The position numbers and the translations under genes are program-made. A stretch of 64,000 bases of DNA from NCBI RefSeq assembly GCF_021191695.1, contig NZ_JAIWPT010000002.1, positions 62,001 to 126,000 on the forward strand, given 5' to 3'. Below the pieces are notes generated by a model. That model did no database searches and was not told the DNA's origin. It saw nothing but the letters and a program-made list of their open reading frames with translations. Positions 1 to 11,022 of the stretch are shown here, in pieces (positions within the stretch are counted from its first letter, which is position 1; every line of letters begins with the position of its first letter). Source of the DNA: Proluteimonas luteida. Lineage in GTDB: Bacteria; Pseudomonadota; Gammaproteobacteria; Xanthomonadales; Xanthomonadaceae.

Positions 1-110
1 CCACCGGAGATGGCCTGACACTTCTCCCGCCGGCGGGTATTGCGTCCTTCACGGGTGAGGGCACTTATGCACGGTGGTCGCGACTGCTGCAGAGGCGTCG
101 CGCCAACGGC

Positions 111-156
111 GGCCTCATCCGCCCTGCGGGCACCTTCTCCCGCGAGCGGGAGAAGG
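111..156. repeat. REP-like hairpin repeat, CTTCTCCCG family
   Basis: A perfect dyad (CTTCTCCCG-CGAG-CGGGAGAAG core) lies at 133-156, next to the GGCCNNATCCGCCC-type arm at 111-130. The same two-part unit recurs at 3226-3371 and in tandem at 21718-22050. I recognise it as a family of intergenic hairpins common in xanthomonads; its function is not known to me. Confidence 0.7.
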
Positions 157-212
157 AAAACCGGTTCCGCAAATGGGCGTTCTGCCTCTGGGTGCCGCAG
201 CAGAACGCCGAC

Positions 213-248
213 CCCACAAACAGGAACCGCCGCTTGCGCGGCGGTTCC
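213..248 (-). terminator. Intrinsic-like terminator of secA
   Basis: An 11-bp perfect stem (GGAACCGCCGC / GCGGCGGTTCC) with a TTGC loop occupies 223-248. On the minus strand it is followed by TGTTTGTG. It lies 17 bp past the secA stop. Confidence 0.65.
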
Positions 249-265
249 GGTGAGCATGCAGCCGG

Positions 266-3031
<2,766 letters not shown>

Positions 3032-3092
3032 TGGAGTACCGAAGTCTGGAATCGGAACGCGGCCACGGCGCAGGCGCCGGCGGCCGCAACGA

Positions 3093-3116
3093 AAAAAGGG
3101 CGCCGGGCGCCCTTTC
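3093..3116 (-). terminator. Terminator between M23 peptidase and secA
   Basis: The stem AAAGGGCGCC/GGCGCCCTTT has a short loop and is followed on the minus strand by TTTTTTCG, the clearest U-tract in the window. It should end transcription coming from the M23 gene before secA. Confidence 0.7.
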
Positions 3117-3225
3117 GATTGGCAACGCGCATTGTAGCTTGGGGCGAGGGGCGCCGTTCACAAGGCATTGCCTTGTGGCGCCCCGAGCGCCCGAAGCGGC
3201 TGTGCCGCGCAGGGCCGGAACGAGG

Positions 3226-3371
3226 AAGCCGCCCTCACCCGACGCGCTGCGCGCGTCGACCTCTCCCGTAAACGGGAGAGGTGGGGTGGGATTGTCGCGC
3301 GCCTGGGGCTCCAAGCGGATTCAACGCTGTCCCCTCTCCCGCTGGCGGGAGAGGGTGCCGAAGGCGGGTGA
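3226..3371. repeat. Two REP-like hairpin repeats, CTCTCCCG family
   Basis: Dyads CCTCTCCCG-TAAA-CGGGAGAGG (3260-3281) and CCTCTCCCGC-TG-GCGGGAGAGG (3332-3353) lie about 70 bp apart in the same layout as the copies at 111-156 and 21718-22050. Confidence 0.7.
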
Positions 3372-3394
3372 GGGGCTTTTCGCGACGCGCCGGA

Positions 3395-4306
3395 TTACTG
3401 CCGGCTCACGCCCATGTCGCCGAGGAACTGGCGCGGGTTCTGCACGCGGCCGTTCTCCCACACCTCGAAATGCACGTGGGCGCCGGTCGAGCGGCCGGTG
3501 GAGCCGGCCTTGGCGATCTCCTGCCCCGCGCGGACCAGGTCGCCGACCCTGGCGACATTGCGCGAGTTGTGCGCATAGCGGGTCACGTAGCCGTTGCCGT
3601 GGTCGACCTCGACCACGTTGCCGTAGCCGCCGCGCACGCCCGAATAGCTGACCACGCCGTCGGCGACGGCCATCACCGGGTCGCCGGTGCGGGCGTCGAA
3701 GTCGATGCCGCGATGGAACTGGCCGCCACCGCCGAACGGGTCGGCGCGATAGCCGTAGCCCGAGGTCATGAAGCTGCTGGCGACCGGGGAGCGCGACGGC
3801 ATGGCGCTCTGCTCCAGCTTGCGGTCGAACAGCAGGGCCTCGAGTACCGACAGCTGCTGGCCGGAATGCGCCAGGTCGACGTCGAGCGCCTGCATGCCGT
3901 CGGTCAGCTTGCGCGCCGGCATGTCGCTGACCGGCTCGGTACCGCCGAGGCCGACCGGCCGGTCGAAATCGAACTCGCCGCCGTCGAGGCCCGCGCCGCG
4001 CGCCAGGCGGTCGCCCAGCGCGTTGAGGCGGTTGGCCTGGGCCTGCAGCTCGCCCATGCGCGCGGCCAGCGCGTTGATCTCGCGCTGCGCCTCGCGGCGG
4101 GTCTGTTCGAGGCTGGCTTCATGCGCCGCGGCCACGTCCTGCAGGCGCGCCATCTCGGCTGCGTTCATCGCGCCGGCGGCGAACATGCCGGCGGCGGCAA
4201 TGACGATGGCCATCGAGACCGGCTTCTCGGCCGCACGTGCGCGGGTGCCGCGGGCCACTTGCGCCAGGCGGCCACGCATATCATTCAACAAGGTCTGTAC
4301 AGTCAT
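3395..4306 (-). CDS. Membrane-anchored M23 family metallopeptidase (LytM domain)
   Basis: 303 aa. There is one N-terminal membrane segment (about 30-50), then a coiled coil rich in Ala, Arg and Gln (about 52-105), then a LytM/M23 domain (180-295). Zinc ligands are visible as HRGID (H198, D202) and HVHFE (H277, H279). Such proteins are zinc endopeptidases that cut peptidoglycan cross-links or, if degenerate, activate amidases; here all usual ligands are present. The ATG at 4306 gives a start before the membrane segment, and longer upstream frames run into the opposite gene. In related genomes a protein of this type sits between lpxC/dciA and secA. Which peptidoglycan bond it cuts cannot be told from sequence. 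Confidence 0.9.
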   Translation of the reverse strand: MTVQTLLNDMRGRLAQVARGTRARAAEKPVSMAIVIAAAGMFAAGAMNAAEMARLQDVAAAHEASLEQTRREAQREINALAARMGELQAQANRLNALGDRLARGAGLDGGEFDFDRPVGLGGTEPVSDMPARKLTDGMQALDVDLAHSGQQLSVLEALLFDRKLEQSAMPSRSPVASSFMTSGYGYRADPFGGGGQFHRGIDFDARTGDPVMAVADGVVSYSGVRGGYGNVVEVDHGNGYVTRYAHNSRNVARVGDLVRAGQEIAKAGSTGRSTGAHVHFEVWENGRVQNPRQFLGDMGVSRQ

Positions 4307-4313
4307 GGTTCCA

Positions 4314-4778
4314 ATGTCTGATTTCCGGTCCAAACCCCAGCCGTCCCGCATCGGCGCTCCCACGGCGGCGCTCGACGCATTGCTGGATGGCGCGTCGGCG
4401 GATCCGATCCGTCGCGCCATCTGGCTCGACGCACTGGACCGCCGCCTCGTTCCCCTGTTGCCGCCGGCGCTGGCGCCGCATGCGCGGCTGGCCAATGTCG
4501 ACCGCAACAGGCTGGTGTTCCTCGTCGATTCGCCCATCTGGCACGCCAGGCTGCGCCTGTCGGCCGACGTGCTGCTCGACGCCGCCCGGTCCATCGGGCT
4601 GGATGTCAGCGACATCGTGGTCAGGACCGCCACCGCGCCGTTGCGACCCACCGACGGTGGGCGGCATCCGGCACCTGCCGCCGCGCCATCGCCGGTCGCC
4701 CGCGAAGCCTTGCGGGCGGCATTGGCGTCGCTGCGGACGCCGGACGATGGATCGACACCAGACCCGGAAGGATCCTGA
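4314..4778 (+). CDS. dciA: DUF721/DciA family protein, likely replicative helicase loader
   Basis: 154 aa. It has an N-terminal KH-like DUF721 domain (residues about 15-105, with the family pattern RLVFLVDSPIWHARLR) and a disordered Ala/Pro-rich tail. DciA is the ancestral loader of DnaB in bacteria lacking DnaC, and the gene is often found by lpxC and secA as here. It is read divergently from the M23 gene, with only 7 bp between the two start codons, so each promoter must lie inside the other gene. The assignment to DUF721 rests on pattern and location and is fairly sure. The loader function is inherited from the family. Confidence 0.8.
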   Translation: MSDFRSKPQPSRIGAPTAALDALLDGASADPIRRAIWLDALDRRLVPLLPPALAPHARLANVDRNRLVFLVDSPIWHARLRLSADVLLDAARSIGLDVSDIVVRTATAPLRPTDGGRHPAPAAAPSPVAREALRAALASLRTPDDGSTPDPEGS

Positions 4779-5136
4779 TCTCCGGCGGCCATTCGACGAC
4801 GTCAAGGCGTCGTGAAGGCCGCGCGAAGCAGGCATCCTACTTGCCATGGGCGCCGGGGAAGTTAACTCGCAATTAATTCTGCGGGGTTGAATTGTTAATT
4901 TTTCGATAAATCCGGATTGGTGTCACGCCATGAGGCGGGTATCGGTCCGGACCACGAACACCGACCGCAGGAGCGGCCCATGGCCGCGAACGGGCGCGCG
5001 GCGGCGAGAAGTCGCAGGGAGATCGTCTGCGGGTCGCGCCCAAAGGGGGCGCTCCTACGTTGCATCCCGTGCGGTGCGCAGGGCCGGGAGGGATCGCAGG
5101 GAAACGGCGCGCACGCCGCCGGGAGTGCCCGCGGAT
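4779..5136. other. Convergent intergenic region between dciA and lpxC
   Basis: 358 bp without a gene. The notable part is an AT-rich patch at about 4860-4920, unusual against its surroundings. I see no strong terminator stem with a U-tract for either gene. Confidence 0.4.
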
Positions 5137-6045
5137 TCAGGCGGCGGCGGGCACGCCGTAGACGACCGGCGACGGCGCCTGTTGGTCGAAGCTGACCTGC
5201 TCCCACGCGTCCTGCTCGGCGAGCAGCGCGCGGACCAGCTTGTTGTTGAGCGCGTGGCCGGACTTGTAGCCCTTGAACAGGCCGAGGATCGGGTGGCCGG
5301 CCAGGTACAGGTCGCCGACCGCGTCGAGGATCTTGTGGCGCACGAATTCGTTGGCGTAGCGCAGGCCGTCGTCGTTGAGCACGCGGAACTCGTCGAGCAC
5401 GATCGCGTTGTCCATCGAGCCGCCGAGGCCCAGATTGCGCTCGCGCATGTATTCGAGGTCGCGCATGAAGCCGAACGTGCGCGCGCGGCTGACTTCGCGG
5501 ATGTAGGCGTCGGTCGAGAACTCGACCTCGGCGCGCGACTGGCCGACGGGAATCGCCGGATGGTCGAAGGCGATGGTGAAGTCGAGCTTGAAACCGTCGT
5601 AGGGCTCGAAACGGGCGATCTTGTCGCCCTCGCGCACCTCGATCGGCCGCAGGATGCGGATGAAGCGCTTGGGCGCGTCCTGCTCGACGATGCCGGCCGA
5701 CTGCAGCAGGAACACGAACGGGCCCGAGGAGCCGTCCATGATCGGCACTTCGGCCGCGGACAGCTCCACGTGGATGTTGTCGATGCCGAGGCCGGCCAGC
5801 GCCGACATCAGGTGCTCGACGGTCTGCACGTGCGCCTCGCCGCGGCTCAGGCCGGTGCACAGCGTGGTCTCGGTGACCAGGCGGCCGTCGGCGGGGACGT
5901 CGACCACCGGGTCGAGATCGACGCGGCGGAACACGATGCCGGTGTCCGGCGGCGCAGGGCGCAGGGTCAGGAACACTTTCTCGCCGCTGTGCAGGCCGAC
6001 GCCTGTCGCGCGGATCACGTTCTTGATGGTGCGTTGCCGGGGCAT
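5137..6045 (-). CDS. lpxC: UDP-3-O-acyl-N-acetylglucosamine deacetylase
   Basis: Zinc amidase of the first committed step of lipid A synthesis, cytoplasmic. At 302 aa it has the normal length (E. coli 305). It shows the start [17 protein letters not shown], the zinc-binding TVEHLMSAL helix, the second-domain [13 protein letters not shown] stretch with the catalytic histidine, and the conserved GSSGPFVF loop. It lies downstream of ftsZ, as is usual in gammaproteobacteria, after a 430-bp gap. A GATAAT hexamer on the minus strand at 6159-6164 could be a -10, but no good -35 is seen. Confidence 0.98.
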   Translation of the reverse strand: MPRQRTIKNVIRATGVGLHSGEKVFLTLRPAPPDTGIVFRRVDLDPVVDVPADGRLVTETTLCTGLSRGEAHVQTVEHLMSALAGLGIDNIHVELSAAEVPIMDGSSGPFVFLLQSAGIVEQDAPKRFIRILRPIEVREGDKIARFEPYDGFKLDFTIAFDHPAIPVGQSRAEVEFSTDAYIREVSRARTFGFMRDLEYMRERNLGLGGSMDNAIVLDEFRVLNDDGLRYANEFVRHKILDAVGDLYLAGHPILGLFKGYKSGHALNNKLVRALLAEQDAWEQVSFDQQAPSPVVYGVPAAA

Positions 6046-6235
6046 CGGGATGGGATCCGCAGGAATGGGGGAACTGCAAGGCGAAATGCGGCGGAACCCG
6101 CCACGGGCGGGGCCGTCAGGCCGTTTTTGCAGGCGCCTGTGTGACGGGCGCGTTGCAGATTATCACGGCATCCGCTGAACCTGAATGAAAGCGTCTCCGT
6201 TCGCCGGAGTCGCGCCGACCGCCGTGCGGCGCGGT

Positions 6236-6271
6236 CGAAAACTGTCCACCGGGCCGGTTGGCGCGGTGGAC
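6236..6271 (-). terminator. Terminator-like hairpin after ftsZ
   Basis: On the minus strand GTCCACCG pairs with CGGTGGAC across a roughly 12-nt loop, followed by AGTTTTCG. The stem is short and the U-tract interrupted. Confidence 0.45.
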
Positions 6272-6332
6272 GAAAACGACGATGCGCGGACGACGCGTCG
6301 CCGGATGTTGCGAGGACGGAACGGACCGCGGC

Positions 6333-6354
6333 TCAGTCGGCCTGCCGGCGCAGG
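6333..6354 (-). repeat. 22-bp duplicate of the ftsZ 3' end
   Basis: These 22 bases are identical to 6476-6497, the stop codon and last codons (LRRQAD) of ftsZ, in the same orientation and 143 bp downstream. The copy is not in frame with ftsZ and has no upstream coding sequence, so it is a remnant rather than a gene. Confidence 0.8.
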
Positions 6355-6475
6355 GCGAGCGCCGCGCTCGCGAGGCACTGCCTCGCGCGGCGGGGAGCGC
6401 CCGGCCATGGATGGACGGGCCGGGCAGCCCGAAGCATCGATCGTTGCGCCAGGGACGGCCGCACGATACGCGCCA

Positions 6476-7744
6476 TCAGTCGGCCTGCCGGCGCAGGAAC
6501 GCCGGAATGTCGAGATAGCTGCTGTCGCTGCCGAAATCCGCGACCTTCGGCGCATCGCCGGCATCGCTGCCGCGCGTCGCCGCCTGGCCGCCGCCCTGCG
6601 CGTGCCCGCGCAGCGACGCGGCGATGCTGTGGCCCGGGCTGTGCGGGGCCACGGCGTCGCCTTCGTCGATGAACATGCCGGTGGTGCCGTCGCGCACGCC
6701 GCGGGTGTTGTTGCTGATCAGCTGCACCTGCGGCTTGCCGCGGCCGGCGCTGTCGCCGTTGTAGCCGCTGCCGCGCACCGAGGCCTGGTTCAGGCCGGTG
6801 GCGACGACGGTCACGCGGACCTCGTCCTGCATGTCCGGGTCGAGCACGGTGCCGATGACGATGGTGGCGTCCTCGCTGGCGAAGTTCTCGACGGTGCGGC
6901 CGACCTCGTCGAACTCGGCCATCGTGAAGTCCGCGCCGGCGGTGATGTTGACCAGGATGCCGTTGGCGCCGGCCAGGTTGACGTCGTCGAGCAGCGGGTT
7001 CTGGATCGCCGACTCGGCCGCGGCCTGCGCGCGGTCGTCGCCGCGGGCGTTGCCGGTGCCCATCATCGCCAGGCCCATCTCCGACATCACGGTGCGCACG
7101 TCGGCGAAGTCGACGTTGATCAGGCCCGGACGCACGATCAGGTCGGCGATGCCCTGCACGGCGCCCAGCAGCACGTCGTTGGCGGCGCGGAAGGCCTGGA
7201 TCATGGTCGCGTTGCGGCCGAGCACGGTGATCAGCTTCTCGTTGGGGATGGTGATCAGCGAGTCGCAGTGCTGGCTCATCTCCTCGATGCCCTTGAGCGC
7301 GACCTGCATGCGGCGGCGACCCTCGAACGGGAACGGCTTGGTGACCACGGCGACGGTCAGGATGCCCATCTCCTTGGCCAGCTGCGCGACCACCGGCGCG
7401 GCGCCGGTGCCGGTGCCGCCGCCCATGCCGGCGGTGATGAAGACCATGTCGGCGCCCTGCAGCGCGTCCATGATGATTTCGCGATCCTCGAGCGCGGCCT
7501 GGCGGCCGACCTCGGGGTTGGCGCCCGCGCCCAGGCCCTTTGTGACGCTGGTGCCGAGCTGCAGCTGCAGCTTGGCGCCGCAGTTCTTGATCGCCTGCGC
7601 GTCGGTGTTGGCGGTGATGAACTCAACGCCGTCGACGCTGTTGTTGACCATGTGCGCGACCGCGTTGCCGCCGCCGCCGCCGACGCCGATGACCTTGATC
7701 ACCGCGTTTGGAGCCATTTTCTCGACCAGTTCGAAATGTGCCAT
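6476..7744 (-). CDS. ftsZ: Cell division tubulin homologue FtsZ
   Basis: GTPase that polymerises into the division ring at midcell. 422 aa: the GTPase domain carries the tubulin signature GGGTGTG, the nucleotide-binding GVGGGGGNAV loop near residue 20 and the T7-loop region NVDFADVRTVM. A Gly/Ala/His-rich linker follows (about 320-400), then the C-terminal peptide DIPAFLRRQAD that binds FtsA and ZipA. The start is preceded by an AGGA-type ribosome site about 8 nt away. It is last in the dcw cluster and is separated from ftsA by about 217 bp of repeat sequence, so it may have its own promoter inside ftsA. Confidence 0.98.
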   Translation of the reverse strand: MAHFELVEKMAPNAVIKVIGVGGGGGNAVAHMVNNSVDGVEFITANTDAQAIKNCGAKLQLQLGTSVTKGLGAGANPEVGRQAALEDREIIMDALQGADMVFITAGMGGGTGTGAAPVVAQLAKEMGILTVAVVTKPFPFEGRRRMQVALKGIEEMSQHCDSLITIPNEKLITVLGRNATMIQAFRAANDVLLGAVQGIADLIVRPGLINVDFADVRTVMSEMGLAMMGTGNARGDDRAQAAAESAIQNPLLDDVNLAGANGILVNITAGADFTMAEFDEVGRTVENFASEDATIVIGTVLDPDMQDEVRVTVVATGLNQASVRGSGYNGDSAGRGKPQVQLISNNTRGVRDGTTGMFIDEGDAVAPHSPGHSIAASLRGHAQGGGQAATRGSDAGDAPKVADFGSDSSYLDIPAFLRRQAD

Positions 7745-7760
7745 GTCCGTGTCCTCGTTG

Positions 7761-7950
7761 TGGGGCCGGGGGCCGGAAGCCAGAGGCCAGGGAAAAGCTC
7801 CTGGCAGGCCGTCGGTTCCACCGGCGATTTCTAGTTGTGTATTGCCTTGCCGCCTTGCCGCCTTGTCGCTTCGCTTGCCTCTGCCTCGCCTGCTTTCCGT
7901 CCTTGGAACCCTCGCCTTTCCCTGATCTCTGGCCCCTGGCCCCCGACCTC
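7761..7950. repeat. Inverted-repeat element between ftsA and ftsZ
   Basis: A GGGGCCGGGGGCCGGAAGCC-type arm at about 7761-7793 and a TCTGGCCCCTGGCCCCCGAC-type arm at about 7927-7949 are roughly complementary. Between them lies CTTGCCGCCTTGCCGCC-type microrepeat sequence (about 7850-7870). The arms resemble those at 9203-9238 and 9324-9361 inside ftsQ. It looks like a small non-autonomous repeat element. Confidence 0.6.
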
Positions 7951-7961
7951 CGGCGAGTTCG

Positions 7962-9197
7962 TCAGAACTCGCCGTTGAACCACGTCTTCAACTTCTTCAG
8001 CAGTCCGCCGGCGCGGCCGGTGGAGATCACCGGGCGCCGCGGATGTTCGATCTGGCTGCCCATCAGCAGCAGGCCCACGCCGGTGGCGTGGACCGGGTTG
8101 CCGACCACCTCGCCCAGGCCGGTGACGTGCTGCGGGATGCCCACGCGCACCGGCATCTGCAGCATTTCCTCGGCCAGCTCGACGACGCCTTCCATCTTCG
8201 AGGCGCCGCCGGTGAGCACCATGCCGGCGCGCACGTGCTGCTCGAAGCCCGAGCGGCGCAGTTCGGCCTGCACCATCTCGAAGATCTCCTCGTAGCGCGC
8301 CTGCACCGCCTGCGCCAGCGACTGCCGCGGCAGCCGCCGCGGCGGCCGGTCGCCGACGCTCGGCACCTGGATCGACTCTTCCGAGGTCGCCAGCTGCGCC
8401 AGCGCGCAGGCGTAGCGGACCTTGATCTGCTCGGCCTCGGGCGTGGGCGTGCGCAGCATGTGCGCGATGTCCTCGGTGACCTTGTCGCCGGCGATCGGCA
8501 GCGACGCGGTGTGGCAGATCGCGCCCTGCACGAACACCGCCAGGTCCGTCGTGCCCGCGCCCATGTCGACCAGCACGACGCCCAGTTCGCGCTCGTCGCT
8601 GGTCAGCACCGCGGTGCTCGAGGCCAGCGACGACAGGATCAGGTCGTCGATCGCGAGGCCGCAGCGCTGCACGCACTTGCTGATGTTGGCGGCGGCCGAC
8701 TGCGCGCAGACGACCAGGTGCGCGTGCACCTCCAGGCGCACGCCGGTCATGCCGACCGGGTTGCGGATGCCTTCCTGCGAGTCGTCGAGCACGTACTCGC
8801 GCGGGATTGCGTGCAGGATCTTCTGGTCGGCCGGGATCGCCACCGCCTTGGCCGCGTCGAGCACGCGGTCGAGGTCCGCCCAGGTCACCTCGTTGTCGCG
8901 GATCGGCACGATGCCCGGCGAGTTGCGGCACTGCACGTGGTTGCCGGAGATCGACGCGTAGACCGAGCGGATCTCGCAGCCGGCCATCAGCTCGGCTTCC
9001 TCGATCGCGCGCTGGATCGACTGCACGGTCGACTCGATGTCCACGACCACGCCGCGCTTGAGCCCGCGCGATTCGTGGCTGCCGATGCCGATGACTTCGA
9101 TCGGATTGCCGGGCGAGTACTCGCCGACCAGCGCCACCACTTTCGAGGTGCCGATGTCGAGTCCGACGATGAGGGTCTTGTCGCCTTTGCGGTTCAT
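7962..9197 (-). CDS. ftsA: Cell division protein FtsA
   Basis: Actin-like ATPase that tethers FtsZ to the membrane and recruits later divisome proteins. 411 aa from the ATG at 9197. It begins with the phosphate-1 actin motif LIVGLDIGTSKV, shows the FtsA-specific 1C domain (SHESRGLKRG onward), the VVLVDMGAGTTDLAVF phosphate-2 motif and the TGGASKMEG adenosine motif. It ends in the amphipathic membrane helix LLKKLKTWFNGEF. The start overlaps the ftsQ stop (ATGA), which argues for this start over a 58-residue upstream extension that would be encoded by repeat DNA. Confidence 0.97.
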   Translation of the reverse strand: MNRKGDKTLIVGLDIGTSKVVALVGEYSPGNPIEVIGIGSHESRGLKRGVVVDIESTVQSIQRAIEEAELMAGCEIRSVYASISGNHVQCRNSPGIVPIRDNEVTWADLDRVLDAAKAVAIPADQKILHAIPREYVLDDSQEGIRNPVGMTGVRLEVHAHLVVCAQSAAANISKCVQRCGLAIDDLILSSLASSTAVLTSDERELGVVLVDMGAGTTDLAVFVQGAICHTASLPIAGDKVTEDIAHMLRTPTPEAEQIKVRYACALAQLATSEESIQVPSVGDRPPRRLPRQSLAQAVQARYEEIFEMVQAELRRSGFEQHVRAGMVLTGGASKMEGVVELAEEMLQMPVRVGIPQHVTGLGEVVGNPVHATGVGLLLMGSQIEHPRRPVISTGRAGGLLKKLKTWFNGEF

Positions 9198-10066
9198 GCG
9201 GGGATGGGGTCCAGGGGCCGGAGGCCAGGGGCCGGGAGGGAATGACGAGGGTGCGAATGTGTTGCCGGGACGGCGAGTGGGCTGGGAACCGGTGCCCGTG
9301 CGGCGATCGACCGGACTGCGGCACTCCCTGGCCCCTGCCCCCCGGTCTCGGGCCCCTGCCGTTCGCCCCACACCAAGGCGAAGCCATTCGTGTAGCGCAG
9401 GTCCGCGCGTTCGAGCGGCTGCGGCTTCTGCGCCAGCAGGCGCGGCAGCATCCGCGCGAAACGCGCCAGCCGCAGCCGCGCCTCATGGCTGCCGACGACG
9501 ATGTCGACGCCGTTGGACAGGCGCAGCGACCAGCTGCCGCGTTCGTCGAGGGTGACGCTGGCGACCTCGAAGCCGCCGGGCGCGAACAGCTCGCGCGATT
9601 CGTTGTACAGCGCGACCACGTCCTGGACCCGGCTGTCGGGGCCGTGCAGCCGCGGCATGCCCGCCGGCGCATCGATGCCCTCGGCCGAGAACAGCCGCCC
9701 CTGGTCGGACAGCAGGCGGTCCTCACCCCAGTACGCGAACGGCCGGTGCTCGTCGATGCGTACTTCCAGCACGTCGGGCCAGTGCTTGCGCACGTCGGCG
9801 CCGGCGACCCACGGCAGGCGCGCGACGTCGCGCTGGGCGTCGGCCAGGCGCACCGCGAAGAAGCCGCGCTGCGCATGCGGCAGCACGGTCTCGCGCAGGC
9901 GCGCGGTGTCGACCTGCTGCAGCCCGTCGTTGACCCGCAGCACGCGCAACGGCCAGCGCTCGGCGCCGATCCAGCCGTTGACGACCGCGATCACCGGCAG
10001 CGCCACCAGCGCGATCGCCAGCAGCCAGGTCAGTACCCGCAATGTCGCGCCCAAGGCCTGGCTCAT
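9194..10066 (-). CDS. ftsQ: Cell division protein FtsQ with repeat-encoded C-terminal tail
   Basis: Bitopic divisome protein that links FtsB/FtsL to FtsK and FtsI. 290 aa: one membrane segment (10-30), a periplasmic POTRA domain (about 40-110), then the beta domain to about residue 235. The last ~54 residues ([10 protein letters not shown] onward, Pro/Ala/Ser-rich) are encoded by the GGGCCGGAGGCCAGG-type repeat. They look like read-through of an element inserted at the gene's 3' end. Even so, the frame ends exactly at an ATGA overlap with ftsA, so coupling is preserved. The start overlaps the ddlB stop (ATGA). Confidence 0.9.
   Translation of the reverse strand: MSQALGATLRVLTWLLAIALVALPVIAVVNGWIGAERWPLRVLRVNDGLQQVDTARLRETVLPHAQRGFFAVRLADAQRDVARLPWVAGADVRKHWPDVLEVRIDEHRPFAYWGEDRLLSDQGRLFSAEGIDAPAGMPRLHGPDSRVQDVVALYNESRELFAPGGFEVASVTLDERGSWSLRLSNGVDIVVGSHEARLRLARFARMLPRLLAQKPQPLERADLRYTNGFALVWGERQGPETGGQGPGSAAVRSIAARAPVPSPLAVPATHSHPRHSLPAPGLRPLDPIPA
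9203..9361. repeat. Repeat element inside the 3' end of ftsQ
   Basis: The arms CCAGGGGCCGGAGGCCAGGG (about 9210-9229) and CTCCCTGGCCCCTGCCCCCC (about 9325-9344) form an imperfect inverted pair like the one between ftsA and ftsZ. Here the element is translated as the FtsQ tail. Confidence 0.6.
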
Positions 10067-11022
10067 CGCGTGATCACCTCCGCCGGCACGGTGGATTCGA
10101 GTACCCGCCAGCACAGCCCGGCGTAGTCGAGCCCGACCTGCGCCGCCGCCTTGGGCACCAGCGAGTGGCCGGTCATGCCCGGCGCGGTGTTGACCTCGAT
10201 CAGCTGGTAGCCGCGCTCGACGTCGCGCATCAGGTCGACCCGGCCCCAGCCTTCGCAGCCGGCGGCGCGGAAGGCGGCCAGCGACAGCGCGCCGATCTCC
10301 GCCTCGTCCGCCGGCGACAGGCCCGGGCACAGGTACTGGGTGTCGTCGGCGATGTACTTGGCGTGGTAGTCGTACCACTCGCCCGCGGGCACGATCCGGA
10401 TCGACGGCAGTGCGACGTCGCCGAGGATGCCGACGGTGAGCTCGTCGCCCTGAACCATCTGCTCCATCAGCAGCTCGCCGGCGTAGCCGGCGGCGAACTC
10501 GATCGCCGGTGGCAGGTCGTCGGCCGCCAGCACCCGGAACACGCCGACGCTGGAACCCTCGCATGCCGGCTTGACGAACACCGGATAGCCCAGCGTCTCG
10601 GCCGCGGCGCGCAGGTCGGCGCCGGCGGGCAGCCGCTCGAACCGCGGCGTCGGCAGGCCGGCGGCCATCCACACCTGCTTGGTGCGGATCTTGTCCATCG
10701 TCAGCGCGGAGCCGAGCACGCCGGAACCGGTGCAGGGGATGCCGAAGGCCTGCAGCAGGCCCTGCACCACCCCGTTCTCGCCGTCGCCGCCGTGCAGGAT
10801 GTTGAACACGCGGTCGAAGCGGCCGGCGACGATCTCGCGCGCGAGCGCGGGCACGCCATCCACGGCGTGCGCGTCGACGCCACGCGAGCGCAGCGCGGCG
10901 AGTACGCCGTTGCCGGAATCCAGCGAGACCTCGCGCTCGGAACCGGGACCGCCGAGCAGCACGGCGACGCGCCCGAACACGGCCGGATCGGTGAAGCGCG
11001 GCGGCGGCAGCACGGCGCTCAT
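10063..11022 (-). CDS. ddlB: D-alanine--D-alanine ligase B
   Basis: ATP-grasp ligase making the D-Ala-D-Ala dipeptide for peptidoglycan. 319 aa, normal for DdlB. It carries the N-terminal [16 protein letters not shown], the ATP-grasp [11 protein letters not shown] loop, the GWGRVDLM strand and the metal/substrate-binding [19 protein letters not shown] motif. The start overlaps the murC stop (ATGA) and the stop overlaps the ftsQ start. Confidence 0.98.
   Translation of the reverse strand: MSAVLPPPRFTDPAVFGRVAVLLGGPGSEREVSLDSGNGVLAALRSRGVDAHAVDGVPALAREIVAGRFDRVFNILHGGDGENGVVQGLLQAFGIPCTGSGVLGSALTMDKIRTKQVWMAAGLPTPRFERLPAGADLRAAAETLGYPVFVKPACEGSSVGVFRVLAADDLPPAIEFAAGYAGELLMEQMVQGDELTVGILGDVALPSIRIVPAGEWYDYHAKYIADDTQYLCPGLSPADEAEIGALSLAAFRAAGCEGWGRVDLMRDVERGYQLIEVNTAPGMTGHSLVPKAAAQVGLDYAGLCWRVLESTVPAEVITR

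Larger units (their letters stand above)
1..265. other. Intergenic region downstream of secA
   Basis: No gene is seen here. It holds a degraded and an intact copy of the dispersed hairpin repeat (111-156) and the secA terminator hairpin (213-248). The open frames across it are GC-driven shadows. Confidence 0.6.
3032..3394. other. secA upstream region with terminator and repeats
   Basis: This 363-bp gap holds no gene. It contains the terminator of the M23 gene (3093-3116) and two further copies of the hairpin repeat (3226-3371). Any secA promoter must lie here; I see no convincing -35/-10 pair. Confidence 0.5.
6046..6475. other. ftsZ-lpxC intergenic region
   Basis: 430 bp with no gene. It contains the ftsZ terminator-like hairpin (6236-6271), a 22-bp copy of the last codons of ftsZ (6333-6354), and a possible lpxC -10 (6159-6164, minus strand). 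Confidence 0.55.

Noticed and set aside
4860-4920. AT-rich patch as a promoter or origin-like site
   Set aside because: It lies between convergent genes and has no DnaA box or recognisable -35/-10 pair leading into a gene.
9198-9371. 58-residue N-terminal extension of ftsA
   Set aside because: Encoded by the repeat element inside ftsQ; the ATG at 9197 overlaps the ftsQ stop and gives the standard FtsA start.
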